DNA from: Pseudotabrizicola algicola
Lineage (GTDB): Bacteria; Pseudomonadota; Alphaproteobacteria; Rhodobacterales; Rhodobacteraceae
Length of the DNA stretch: 64,000 nt
Direction: 5' to 3'
Assembly (NCBI RefSeq): GCF_010915705.1
Contig: NZ_JAAIKE010000001.1
Span: 682,001 to 746,000, forward strand
Shown here one piece after another: positions 7,450 to 15,433 of the stretch. Under the pieces are notes generated by a model that had not been told where the DNA came from, searched no databases, and saw only the letters and a list, made by a program, of their open reading frames with translations. The first letter of the stretch is position 1. Every line of letters starts with the position of its first letter. Position numbers and translations under genes: made by a program.

Positions 7450-7869
7450 GGAGGGACGGTGCGCTGCGCTTCGTGAAGCTCTCTCTTTTGGAAGTGCCCA
7501 CAGCATCTCACTGCGGATTCCTACTAAAAAAAGCACGGTGCCCTTGCAGCGCACCTCGGTTTACTCCGCTAGGGGTTGCGACCCCTCACCGTCATCAAAA
7601 TATCCATCGGACATACTGATTGGTCTTCGCTGTTTTAGCGGAACCGCACGTTGCAGCGCGCAGCGGCTTACGCCTAAACCTTATACCCGTAAACCCGTTA
7701 AGGACACCGCCGTAAATCTGCAAATCTACGACCACTCGCCCCGGGAACTCAGAAACGCCTCCATGAAGGAGCCCCTTCCTGCTTCTCAGGTGAAGCTGGA
7801 CATGAGAATATGGACCATAGGTCGCGCTTTCAAGTATGTTCAGCACAAAATATTGAAGGATGCGGTCAA
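7450..7869 (+). other. 420-bp stretch without a convincing gene
   Basis: This stretch is less GC-biased than its surroundings and has no well-supported gene. A 144-codon frame (7439-7873) spans it but lacks typical codon use and a ribosome site. Its last 36 codons from ATG 7763 could be real because the stop overlaps the next start (TTGA). A hairpin with a 6-bp stem and TGCG loop lies at 7571-7586. The stretch may hold an RNA or the end of the early transcript. Confidence 0.4.
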
Positions 7870-8058
7870 TTGACCCGCGCCGTCACCCTTGCTGACCTTC
7901 GCCGCGCCGCACAGGTTGCGCGCGAGGCTGGCGTGGCGGTCACGATCGAGGCTGACGGAAAGACTTATCGAATCTCGCCAGATCCTTCACCTTTGCCGCT
8001 TGGCGCGGCAGAACGGGAGATCAGCGAGTGCGACAAAGCGTTCGGGTTGTCAGGATGA
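7870..8058 (+). CDS. Small protein coupled to integrase
   Basis: The 62-residue product starts from TTG; it overlaps an upstream stop (TTGA), and its own stop overlaps the integrase ATG (ATGA). The sequence TLADLRRAAQVAREAGVAVT followed by IEADGKTYRI resembles the short proteins often found immediately upstream of tyrosine integrases in Rhodobacterales elements. A role as recombination directionality factor is possible but unproven. Confidence 0.55.
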   Translation: MTRAVTLADLRRAAQVAREAGVAVTIEADGKTYRISPDPSPLPLGAAEREISECDKAFGLSG

Positions 8059-9116
8059 AGGGGCTTTGGGTGCAGCCGCGCGACGGGCGCGCTTTCTATC
8101 GCACGCGCAAGGGCGGAAAGACCAAGCTGGTGCCCCTGCCCGATCTGCCCCACGATCACCCGGATTTCATCGCAGCATGGGCCGAAGCAGCGCGCGATGG
8201 AAAGCCCGCCGAGAAGCCAAAGCAGGGCACGCTGGCCAGCACATGGAACGCCATGCAGGGCAGCCCGATGTTTGCAAGCTGGACGCCGGTCTATCGCGCA
8301 AAGATCGCCCGCCAGTTCACCGCGATCTGCGAAACCAAGGGGCATGTCAGCGCCCGCGCCATCCGAGATCCGCACATCACGAAAGACGTGTCAGAGGCCC
8401 CCAGCCCGGGCGACAGGCTGCGCGCGTGGCGGGCATGGGGCGCATGGTGCAAAGAGCGCGGGCTGATCGCGGATGATCCCGCCCGCACCGTGCGGATGCC
8501 GCGCACCGCCAAGGCCAAGGGCGTGGTCGGGCACCGCCGCTGGACGGCTGACGACATCGAGCGCTTCCGCGCCCGCTGGCCGGTCGGGACGACACCGCGT
8601 GCCGTGATGGAGCTTCTGCTATGGACTGGCGCGCGCATTTCAGACGCGGTGCGGATCGGCCCCCAGATGGTGGATCGGCAGGGCGTTCTGGTCATCCAGC
8701 AGGGCAAGACGGGCGAGCGCGCCTATGTGCCGTGGACATGCGCCCTGCCCCCATTTGCAGCCGAGGCTGACCGGCAGACAATGCTGGCCGCGATCGCGCC
8801 TTATGCGGGCCACCTGTGCTTTGTTCCGGCGCGCGATGGCCGCATCAGATCGGTCAAATCCGCCACCCAGATGATGCTGAAAGCCTGCGCCGAGGCCAAG
8901 GTCACAGCGACCAGCCACGGCCTGCGAAAGACCAGGTCCGCACTCATCATCGAATCGGGCGGCAGTGCCACCGACAGCGCCGCCTGGACTGGTCACATCA
9001 GCCGCAAAATGGCCGAACACTACCAGCGCGAATACGACCGCCACGCGGCGGTCATGGGAATACCAAACTCTGACGGCAATTCCCCTGACGTGATTTCCGC
9101 CAATCGGCCTACCTGA
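8055..9116 (+). CDS. Tyrosine-type site-specific integrase
   Basis: The protein is 353 residues. The catalytic set is visible: Arg in LLLWTGARISDAVRIG, Lys in QQGKTGE, HGLRKTR (HxxR), a TGHIS motif and the nucleophile in AEHYQREYDR. It would integrate and excise the element by strand exchange. The start at ATG 8055 overlaps the upstream stop; a GTG at 8028 is an alternative. It points toward tRNA-Leu at 10665, the likely attachment site, with only the cargo pair between. Confidence 0.92.
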   Translation: MKGLWVQPRDGRAFYRTRKGGKTKLVPLPDLPHDHPDFIAAWAEAARDGKPAEKPKQGTLASTWNAMQGSPMFASWTPVYRAKIARQFTAICETKGHVSARAIRDPHITKDVSEAPSPGDRLRAWRAWGAWCKERGLIADDPARTVRMPRTAKAKGVVGHRRWTADDIERFRARWPVGTTPRAVMELLLWTGARISDAVRIGPQMVDRQGVLVIQQGKTGERAYVPWTCALPPFAAEADRQTMLAAIAPYAGHLCFVPARDGRIRSVKSATQMMLKACAEAKVTATSHGLRKTRSALIIESGGSATDSAAWTGHISRKMAEHYQREYDRHAAVMGIPNSDGNSPDVISANRPT

Positions 9117-9262
9117 GGTTCGCGATTGGGCTAAATCAGACGCTAGGATAACTCGGATTTCCACCCGTGACTTTCACCAAGGATTGAGGGGTTACACTTC
9201 AAATTCGTTGACGAATCGCTCACTCGCTGCAGACACTCGCCCAACCAGAGGGAGAGTAAAGA

Positions 9263-10102
9263 TTGTCAAAGAATTACAGATTTGACCTATTTCGTTTGAG
9301 CCTGAGAACACGTGAGCAACCATCAATGTTTGAGGTGCCTATGAACCGTGAAGGATGGATCAGGCACCTATTCTCCAGTCAGGTCGAATTCACTCATCAT
9401 GGCGCGACTTTCGTTTACATCCCGCTTGATCCCAAGACGACGTTTCCAAACATCGTCGGGAAAATTGGACGCCAAACCTTGGAAATTGCCAACAGGCCGC
9501 CGCATGAGGGTTACGCTGAATACCTGCTTGAGGCATGGAAAGCGGCTGTCCTGGTGGTCGATCCTACAGAGCACGCAGATGGCCAGAAGTTAGCTTTGCA
9601 ACAGCATGGCGATGTTGGAAAGCCATCCTCGCTCGCGCCGCGTCTCCTAAAAGCGTTGGAGGCCAACCAAGAATGGGTCCAGTTTCTGGCTTCAGTGCAT
9701 CCAATTACAAACGCCGAAGCTTTTTGGGATTGGGTTAAGAAGAACGAGGGGAAGATAACCAAGATCCGCATTGAACTCGAAGTCCCCAACATGTTCGGAG
9801 GAGACGACGAATATGACAGAGAAATGAAGCAGTTCAGAGAGCGGGAAAAAGCACAAAGGGTGGCCATTGAGGTTGAGAACCCAGACGGAATAAATGCTGA
9901 GACGGATCGAATCAGATACACTGCAGACAAAGCTATGGCTAAAGGAACAGGAAGAATTAAAGCAAAGGCTAAGGGTAAGAACAACAATTTTACTTCGCAG
10001 AGCCAGCAGGAAAGCGTTAAGATTCCTAAAACTGACGAACGTGGAGATGGTCCATTGACCATAGCAAAGTCAATGGCAAACAAGTTGCTTGGCCGTGAAT
10101 AA
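9263..10102 (+). CDS. Unknown soluble protein, element cargo
   Basis: The 279-residue protein has no TM segment and no family I recognise with confidence. The N-terminal 180 residues look like a compact alpha/beta domain (RFDLFRLSLRTREQ at the start). The last 100 are charged and Lys/Gln/Asn-rich, and likely flexible. It starts at TTG with GAGGGAGAG upstream. Base composition is clearly AT-richer than the rest of the window, indicating recent acquisition. It overlaps the downstream membrane-protein gene. The position between integrase and tRNA is typical of variable cargo, often anti-phage defence; this is inference. Confidence 0.65.
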   Translation: MSKNYRFDLFRLSLRTREQPSMFEVPMNREGWIRHLFSSQVEFTHHGATFVYIPLDPKTTFPNIVGKIGRQTLEIANRPPHEGYAEYLLEAWKAAVLVVDPTEHADGQKLALQQHGDVGKPSSLAPRLLKALEANQEWVQFLASVHPITNAEAFWDWVKKNEGKITKIRIELEVPNMFGGDDEYDREMKQFREREKAQRVAIEVENPDGINAETDRIRYTADKAMAKGTGRIKAKAKGKNNNFTSQSQQESVKIPKTDERGDGPLTIAKSMANKLLGRE

Positions 10103-10526
10103 GTATTACCTTCATCTTGTATATTGGACCACCGTTTTTTCGATGGTGCTTCTTTCCTTTGGTCGGCCAAAGGTGCTGGGCAGCGAAAACAGCTTCCTAC
10201 AGGGTTTTGTAAACCATGAGTTTCTAAGCTTCATGGGAGTAATTGTTACAATCACCCTCGCCACCGCAACGAATACGCACATTGAGCTCAGAAAGAAGGA
10301 GGCTACGGCTGGAGAGGAGTTCTTGAGAGGAACGAGAGCGGCCGTCAAAAAGTCAGCTTACTCTCTCATATGGTTATTGGTCGTTGCAGTGGCAATTGTG
10401 GTCACTAAGCCGATAATGGCAACATCTGAGGTCACAGTCTCTTTATTCAACTCTGCAGCTGTTGCAACTGTGCTCTGGGGTGCCTTTGTGATCTACGATC
10501 TCGCCAAGTTGGCCTTTAAACTCTAG
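10089..10526 (+). CDS. Four-TM membrane protein, element cargo
   Basis: The product is about 145 residues with four hydrophobic segments, near residues 8-25, 46-62, 90-108 and 118-140. It shares the lower GC of its upstream partner and overlaps it by up to 14 bp, so the two are surely co-translated. Start TTG 10089 or GTG 10095. A soluble partner plus a small multi-TM protein is a common layout of membrane-acting abortive-infection systems, but no family is recognised. Confidence 0.65.
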   Translation: MAVNKYYLHLVYWTTVFSMVLLSFGRPKVLGSENSFLQGFVNHEFLSFMGVIVTITLATATNTHIELRKKEATAGEEFLRGTRAAVKKSAYSLIWLLVVAVAIVVTKPIMATSEVTVSLFNSAAVATVLWGAFVIYDLAKLAFKL

Positions 10527-10635
10527 CGGCGATCCGGCGACAGTCGTTTGGATGCGCAACAATAGGCGAGATAAAATTTCTGGTCCCGATGTGGATGCAG
10601 ATAACCCCGAAAGTGGAAACAGCGCACCTTAACAC

Positions 10636-10660
10636 CCTGAAATTATTAGGATAATTCAGG
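10636..10660. repeat. Inverted repeat flanking the tRNA 3' end
   Basis: CCTGAAATTAT and ATAATTCAGG are near-perfect inverted arms around TAGG, just beyond the 3' end of tRNA-Leu. It could be the tRNA terminator or part of the integrase core/arm site. It is AT-rich and lacks a T-run. Confidence 0.5.
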
Positions 10661-10664
10661 AAGA

Positions 10665-10749
10665 TGGTGCCCGAGGTCGGACTCGAACCGACAAGCCTTG
10701 CGGCGGCGGATTTTGAATCCGCTGCGTCTACCAATTCCACCACTCGGGC
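10665..10749 (-). tRNA. tRNA-Leu (CAA)
   Basis: The minus strand folds as a class II tRNA: acceptor GCCCGAG/CTCGGGC, anticodon stem GCGGA/TCCGC around loop TTCAAAA (anticodon CAA), a long variable arm, a TTCGAGT T-loop and an encoded CCA. It is the likely attachment site of the element to its left, because the integrase at 8055 and cargo abut its 3' end. No second copy of the 3' half was seen in the window, so attL would be outside. Confidence 0.95.
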
Positions 10750-10802
10750 AACGTGGGATGCGTTTACCTGCCCCCGCGCGCGCCGTCAACAGGCTCTGCG
10801 AG

Positions 10803-11645
10803 CTAGAGATCGTTTGTCGAGAAGGTATCGCATGCTGCGATCTGGCCGGATTGCAGACCCGCCATGAACCAGCGCGCCCGCTGCTCCGAAGTGCCGTGGG
10901 TAAAGGTGTGGGGCATCGGCCGCTGTCCTGCCGCCCGCTGCAGGGTGTCATCGCCGATCTGGCGTGCGGCGGTCACCGCCTCCTGAAAGTCGCCACGGTC
11001 AATGGTGCCGAAGGTTTGCGAGGCTGTGCGCGCCCAGACACCCGACAAGCAATCGGCCTGCAGCTCGATGCGCACCGAAATCGCGTTGCTGTCGACCTGA
11101 CTTGATTGCGCGCGCAACTGATTTGCCTTGCCCAGAATACCAAGTTCGTTCTGCACGTGATGCGCGATTTCATGAGCGACCACATAGGCCGCCGCAAAAT
11201 CGCCCCGTGCGCCAAGCCGCGTTTCCAGCACGGTGAAAAACGCCGTGTCCAGATAGGCCTTGCGGTCGGCGGGGCAGTAAAACGGCCCCGTTGCCCCGGA
11301 CGCACCGCCACACGGGCTTTGCGTCGCACCCTTGAACAGGACCAGAGTGGCGGGACGATACTCTCGGCCAAGCTGGGTGCGGAAAAGCTGGGTCCAGACT
11401 TCCTCGGTATCGGCCAGAGTCACGGATACGAACTCTCCGGCTTCGATATCGGCCTGTGTAAGCTCGGCGGTCGCGCCAGAGCCACCGGCAGGTTCCTGCA
11501 ACAGCGGGGTTACATCCACACCGAAAAAATAGCCGATGAGCAAGACAGCGATCACGCCGATGCCGCCGATCCCCCCGACAGCCCCGCCCTTGCTGGCGCG
11601 GCGATCCTCAATGTTGCGGCTGCCCCGCCGTCCCCGCCATTCCAT
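10803..11645 (-). CDS. ypfJ: YpfJ-family neutral zinc metallopeptidase
   Basis: The 280-residue protein has one TM helix near residues 25-47 (GGIGGIGVIAVLLIGYFFGV) and the HExxH zinc motif in VAHEIAHHVQNELG. The C-terminal part contains ELQADCLSGVWA and FTHGTSEQRARWF, hallmarks of the family. It is membrane-anchored with the peptidase domain outside the cytoplasm. Family members are conserved but their substrates are poorly defined. It stands alone, divergent from the DedA-like gene. Confidence 0.88.
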   Translation of the reverse strand: MEWRGRRGSRNIEDRRASKGGAVGGIGGIGVIAVLLIGYFFGVDVTPLLQEPAGGSGATAELTQADIEAGEFVSVTLADTEEVWTQLFRTQLGREYRPATLVLFKGATQSPCGGASGATGPFYCPADRKAYLDTAFFTVLETRLGARGDFAAAYVVAHEIAHHVQNELGILGKANQLRAQSSQVDSNAISVRIELQADCLSGVWARTASQTFGTIDRGDFQEAVTAARQIGDDTLQRAAGQRPMPHTFTHGTSEQRARWFMAGLQSGQIAACDTFSTNDL

Positions 11646-11764
11646 GACTGCCCCTTTGCCTGAAATTTCCGCATCAGCCTAGCGCGCTTCGTCTGCGCCG
11701 GAAAGCATCCTTGACCTTGCCCGCGCGTCATGATGCAAGCGCAGCGTGTGCAAGGGAGGACCAG

Positions 11765-12343
11765 ATGATCCGTGGCCTTTATGATTGGACCATCCGTCTG
11801 GCCGAGCACCCGCGCGCGCTCTGGGCGCTTGCCGTGGTGGCTTTCCTTGAAAGTTCGGTGTTTCCGATCCCGCCCGATATCCTGATGATCCCGATGATCC
11901 TTGCCGCGCCGCGCCGCGCCTTTCTGATCGCGGCGGTGGCCACGGTTTCTTCTGTGCTGGGCGGCATGTTCGGTTATTGGATCGGCGCGGTGCTCTATGA
12001 ATCGGTCGGGTTGCCGGTGCTGGAATTCTACGGCAAGACCGGGAACTTCGAGGCCTTCAGCGATACCTATAACGAATGGGGCGCGTGGTCGGTTCTGATC
12101 GCGGGGGTCACCCCCTTTCCCTACAAGGTCATCACCATCCTGTCGGGAACAACGGGGCTCGATCTGGTGGTGTTCACCGTCGCATCGATCTTTGCGCGCG
12201 GCTTGCGGTTTTTTATTGTCGCGGCGCTCCTGTGGAAATTCGGCGCACCTATTCGTGATTTCATCGAGCGCCGCCTTGGGCTCATGTTCACGCTGTTCGT
12301 TCTGCTGCTCGTCGGCGGCTTCGCTGTTCTCAAGGTGCTCTGA
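11765..12343 (+). CDS. YqaA/DedA-family membrane protein
   Basis: The 192-residue polytopic protein has the SNARE-associated/DedA signature, with ESSVFPIPPDILMIPMI near residues 29-45 and GVTPFPYKVITILSG near 112-126. Members of the family are linked to polyprenyl-phosphate or phospholipid flipping. The start at 11765 is supported by GGGAGGA upstream and by conservation of the following residues. Its stop overlaps the dsbB start (TGATG), so the two are coupled. Confidence 0.85.
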   Translation: MIRGLYDWTIRLAEHPRALWALAVVAFLESSVFPIPPDILMIPMILAAPRRAFLIAAVATVSSVLGGMFGYWIGAVLYESVGLPVLEFYGKTGNFEAFSDTYNEWGAWSVLIAGVTPFPYKVITILSGTTGLDLVVFTVASIFARGLRFFIVAALLWKFGAPIRDFIERRLGLMFTLFVLLLVGGFAVLKVL

Positions 12344-12816
12344 TGCAAACCACCCTCTCTGCCCGTGCCTATACAGCCGTTGCCGGGCTTGGCTCTGCCG
12401 CGCTGCTGGCCGGGGCCTTTGCCTTCCAATACATCGGCGGGCTTGCACCTTGTGCGCTGTGCATCTGGCAGCGCTGGCCCCATGCGGTGGCGGTGGGTGT
12501 GATGGTGCTGGCACTTCTGGTGCCGAACCGCTGGCTCATGGCACTCGGAGCCCTGGCGGCGCTGACATCGGCGGGGATCGGCGGCTTTCACATGGGCGTG
12601 GAATACGGCTGGTGGGAGGGACTTCAGTCCTGCACCGGAGGCTCCATCTCGGGCATCAGCATGGATGACCTGCTTAACCCCAATGCCGCCGTTGCCGCGC
12701 CCGTGCGCTGCGATCAGGTGCCGTGGTCGATGCTCGGCCTGTCGATGGCCGGATGGAACATGGTGCTTTCGCTGGGGCTGGCCGGGCTCTGGGCATTGGC
12801 GGCCAGCCGCGACTGA
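12343..12816 (+). CDS. dsbB: Disulfide bond formation protein B
   Basis: The 157-residue protein has four TM helices. The quinone-proximal pair CALC (residues about 37-40) follows the first helix, and the periplasmic Cys pair lies in QSCTGG and VRCDQ. It would reoxidise DsbA and pass electrons to ubiquinone in the inner membrane. It is coupled to the upstream DedA-like gene. Confidence 0.9.
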   Translation: MQTTLSARAYTAVAGLGSAALLAGAFAFQYIGGLAPCALCIWQRWPHAVAVGVMVLALLVPNRWLMALGALAALTSAGIGGFHMGVEYGWWEGLQSCTGGSISGISMDDLLNPNAAVAAPVRCDQVPWSMLGLSMAGWNMVLSLGLAGLWALAASRD

Positions 12817-12819
12817 GCA

Positions 12820-14037
12820 TCAGGTTGGAAACCGCGGCGCGAAATGGGGGCCTGTATGGGTTTCGATCAGCGCGCCGCCGCACAGGCGGCCATGTTCCTG
12901 AATGGCAAACCGGTCCGTCATCCCTGCGACGTAATCGGCCACAGTGCGCGCAAGTTCGATCTGGTCGGTGCAGGCCTGCACCGCATGTTCCCATTCTTCG
13001 GGAAGCAAGCTCGGGTCCGCCATGAAGGCGTTGAACAGGTCCTGCACCACCTGCGTGACCTTGGCCCGCACCGCCATCACCGAAGGCGCACGATACATCC
13101 GGTGGAACAGAAAACTGCGGATCGCCTTCAATTCCTGATACAGCGGCTTGGAAAAGCGGATGACCGTCGTGCCAAGCATCCGGATATCATCGACCGATTG
13201 CGGTTTTGCCGCCTCGAGCCGGCCTTGGGCGACCGCGATCACATCTTCGACCATGCGGCCAAAGACACGGCGCAGCGCCTCATGCCGACGGCGCATCGGA
13301 TCCAGCCCCGGATAGAGCGCATCGACCTCGGCAAAGGCAGGACCGGTGACGGGTAGACCCATCAGATCGGCTTCGTCGAACAGACCCGACCGCAGGCCGT
13401 CATGCAGATCGTGATGGGAATAGGCGACATCGTCGGAAATGGCGGCGACCTGCGCCTCGGCGCTGGCATGGGTGTGCAGCGCAAGATCCCACTGGGCATT
13501 CACCTCGGCCAAGGCATAGGGCAACGGGCCGGCGTGTTTGGCATCGGCATTCGGTCCGGTGACCGGACCATTGTGCTTGGCGATCCCTTCGAGAGATTCC
13601 CACGTCAGGTTCAACCCGTCAAAATCGGCGTAGTGCCGCTCGAGCCGCGTGACGATGCGCAGGGCCTGTGCGTTATGGTCAAAGCCGCCGAAGGGCTTCA
13701 TCAGATCGGACAGCGCGTCTTCGCCGGTATGGCCAAAGGGCGTATGGCCAAGATCATGCGCAAGCGCGATACATTCGGCCAGATCGGTGTTCAGCCCCAG
13801 TACACCCGCGATCGTGCGGGCCACCTGCGCCACTTCGATCGAATGGGTCAGGCGGGTGCGATAGTAGTCGCCCTCATGCTCGACAAAAACCTGCGTCTTG
13901 TGCTTGAGCCGCCGAAATGCCGAGGCATGGATGATCCGGTCCCTGTCCCGCTGATAGGGAGAGCGAAAGGACGACATGCGTTCGGGGTGAAGGCGGCCGC
14001 GAGAGGCATCGGGGAGGCAGGCAAAAGGCGCAAGCAT
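12820..14037 (-). CDS. dgt: dGTPase (dGTP triphosphohydrolase-like)
   Basis: The 405-residue protein has the HD metal site: RTRLTHSIEVAQVAR (His65) and ALAHDLGHTPFGHTGE (His94-Asp95), with SPYQRDRDRIIHASAFRRLK upstream and DDVAYSHHDLHDGLR later. The family hydrolyses dGTP to deoxyguanosine and triphosphate. It converges on dsbB with a 3-bp gap and diverges from the erpA-like gene. Confidence 0.92.
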   Translation of the reverse strand: MLAPFACLPDASRGRLHPERMSSFRSPYQRDRDRIIHASAFRRLKHKTQVFVEHEGDYYRTRLTHSIEVAQVARTIAGVLGLNTDLAECIALAHDLGHTPFGHTGEDALSDLMKPFGGFDHNAQALRIVTRLERHYADFDGLNLTWESLEGIAKHNGPVTGPNADAKHAGPLPYALAEVNAQWDLALHTHASAEAQVAAISDDVAYSHHDLHDGLRSGLFDEADLMGLPVTGPAFAEVDALYPGLDPMRRRHEALRRVFGRMVEDVIAVAQGRLEAAKPQSVDDIRMLGTTVIRFSKPLYQELKAIRSFLFHRMYRAPSVMAVRAKVTQVVQDLFNAFMADPSLLPEEWEHAVQACTDQIELARTVADYVAGMTDRFAIQEHGRLCGGALIETHTGPHFAPRFPT

Positions 14038-14112
14038 GGAACTGCCCGTTCTTGTTGAAGTCTTCTTTGCCCCTTATATTGCACTGTGACCTCCAAGGAT
14101 ATGTGAAAAATC

Positions 14113-14445
14113 ATGGACCTGACCTTGCCCCCCCGTGTCACCGACCGTGCCTTTGCGCGTCTGGCCGAAATCGCCGATCTGACAGGGGAGCAGAAATCGC
14201 TGCGTGTCGCGGTAGAAGGGGGCGGCTGTTCTGGCTTTCAATACGAGATCAAGCTGGACGATCCCGCGCCGGATGATCTGGTGCTGGAAAAAGACGGCCA
14301 GCGCGTGCTGGTCGACTCTGTATCGCTGCCCTTTTTGCAGAACGCGGTGATCGACTTCACGGAAGAACTGATCGGCGCCCGCTTTGTGATCGAAAACCCC
14401 AACGCAAGCAGCAGTTGCGGCTGCGGAGTGTCCTTCTCGATGTGA
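14113..14445 (+). CDS. erpA: HesB/IscA/ErpA-family iron-sulfur assembly protein
   Basis: The 110-residue protein has the three conserved cysteines, in EGGGCSGFQYE and the C-terminal SSSCGCGVSF. It is an A-type carrier delivering Fe-S clusters to apoproteins. ErpA and IscA cannot be separated reliably by eye; ErpA is favoured because it stands alone, outside a suf/isc operon. Confidence 0.85.
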   Translation: MDLTLPPRVTDRAFARLAEIADLTGEQKSLRVAVEGGGCSGFQYEIKLDDPAPDDLVLEKDGQRVLVDSVSLPFLQNAVIDFTEELIGARFVIENPNASSSCGCGVSFSM

Positions 14446-14463
14446 TCCCCCCAGAATGACAAA

Positions 14464-14487
14464 GCCGCCCCGAAGGGCGGCCTTTTT
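14464..14487. terminator. Rho-independent terminator between convergent genes
   Basis: GCCGCCC, loop CGAA, GGGCGGC, then a five-T run. It ends the erpA-like transcript, and with AAA on the other side it can also serve the leftward EamA operon. Confidence 0.85.
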
Positions 14488-15433
14488 ATTCTGCAGGCAC
14501 CGCTGCCGTGCCGGGGCTTGCCTGCCCTTGCGGCAGACGGGCCAGACGGTCTACCCGCACCTGTTCCATCAGCGCGATCCCTCCGGCACACATCACCAGC
14601 AGCGCACCAATCACCGTGCCAAGCGCGGGAATTTCGCCAAAGAACACAAATCCGACGGCAACCATCCAGACGAACTGAATGTTCATCAGGGGCAAGGCAA
14701 CAGGCGCACGCAAGCGCTGCATGACCAGAACCATCGTCCAGCGGGCAAGAAACAGCAGGCCCGAGTAAAGGAAGATGCGCGCCACATCGACCAGCGCCAT
14801 CGGCTGCCAGATCGCCGGCAACATCAAGGCCGCCGCCCCGGCAAGCGCCAGATTGGGATAGAACACCTGCACCAGCGTGTTTGTCTCGCGCCGCGCCATC
14901 AAGCGGGACAGCACGAGCGACACGGTTCCGGCAAAAGCCCCGCAGAACCCGGCCAGATGCCCAAGCGTCAGCCCCGACAATCCCTCGGGAAACAGCATCA
15001 GAACGCCGACCAATCCCAAGGCCAAGCCCGCCCATGCCGCCATATCGACGCTTTCGCCCAGCACATGCCGCGACATCAGGGCGGACATCAGAGGCATCAG
15101 GCCGACAAAAACAAAGATCTCGGCCAATGGTATCAAAGCGATGGCGTAGAAGAAGCCAAGCGACGCCACAACGGTGGCAAGCGACCGCGCCAGCAGAAGC
15201 CCGGGAACGGTGGTTTTCAGGCAGCTTGTGGTGAATATCCCGATCTGTGTGCCCGCGCGCGCCGCCAGAAGGCTGATCCCGGCCATGATAAGGCCGGACA
15301 GAAAGAACACCTGCGGCGCTTCGAGACGGGCGGACAGGTCTTTGACCGTGCCATCTGCCAAAGTCGCGGCCAGTGTCGAAGCGATCAGGAAGGCCACTCC
15401 GAGGACCCAGGGGGTGCGAAGAGTCTGCATCAT
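14486..15433 (-). CDS. EamA/DMT-family transporter of the repeat-peptide unit
   Basis: The product is about 315 residues with ten predicted TM helices in two EamA halves (LIASTLAATLADGTVKDLSA at the start, LMNIQFVWMVAVGFVFFGE in the second half). The ATG at 15433 overlaps the stop of the upstream gene (ATGA); a longer frame to 15574 reads inside that gene and is rejected. The family exports metabolites or amino acids. Third in an operon with the helical protein and the MTSVA-repeat protein, it may export their product. Confidence 0.8.
   Translation of the reverse strand: MMQTLRTPWVLGVAFLIASTLAATLADGTVKDLSARLEAPQVFFLSGLIMAGISLLAARAGTQIGIFTTSCLKTTVPGLLLARSLATVVASLGFFYAIALIPLAEIFVFVGLMPLMSALMSRHVLGESVDMAAWAGLALGLVGVLMLFPEGLSGLTLGHLAGFCGAFAGTVSLVLSRLMARRETNTLVQVFYPNLALAGAAALMLPAIWQPMALVDVARIFLYSGLLFLARWTMVLVMQRLRAPVALPLMNIQFVWMVAVGFVFFGEIPALGTVIGALLVMCAGGIALMEQVRVDRLARLPQGQASPGTAAVPAE

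Noticed and set aside
7439-7873. A 144-codon gene before the integrase module
   Set aside because: No ribosome site, start inside another small frame, unconvincing protein; only its last 36 codons could be real.
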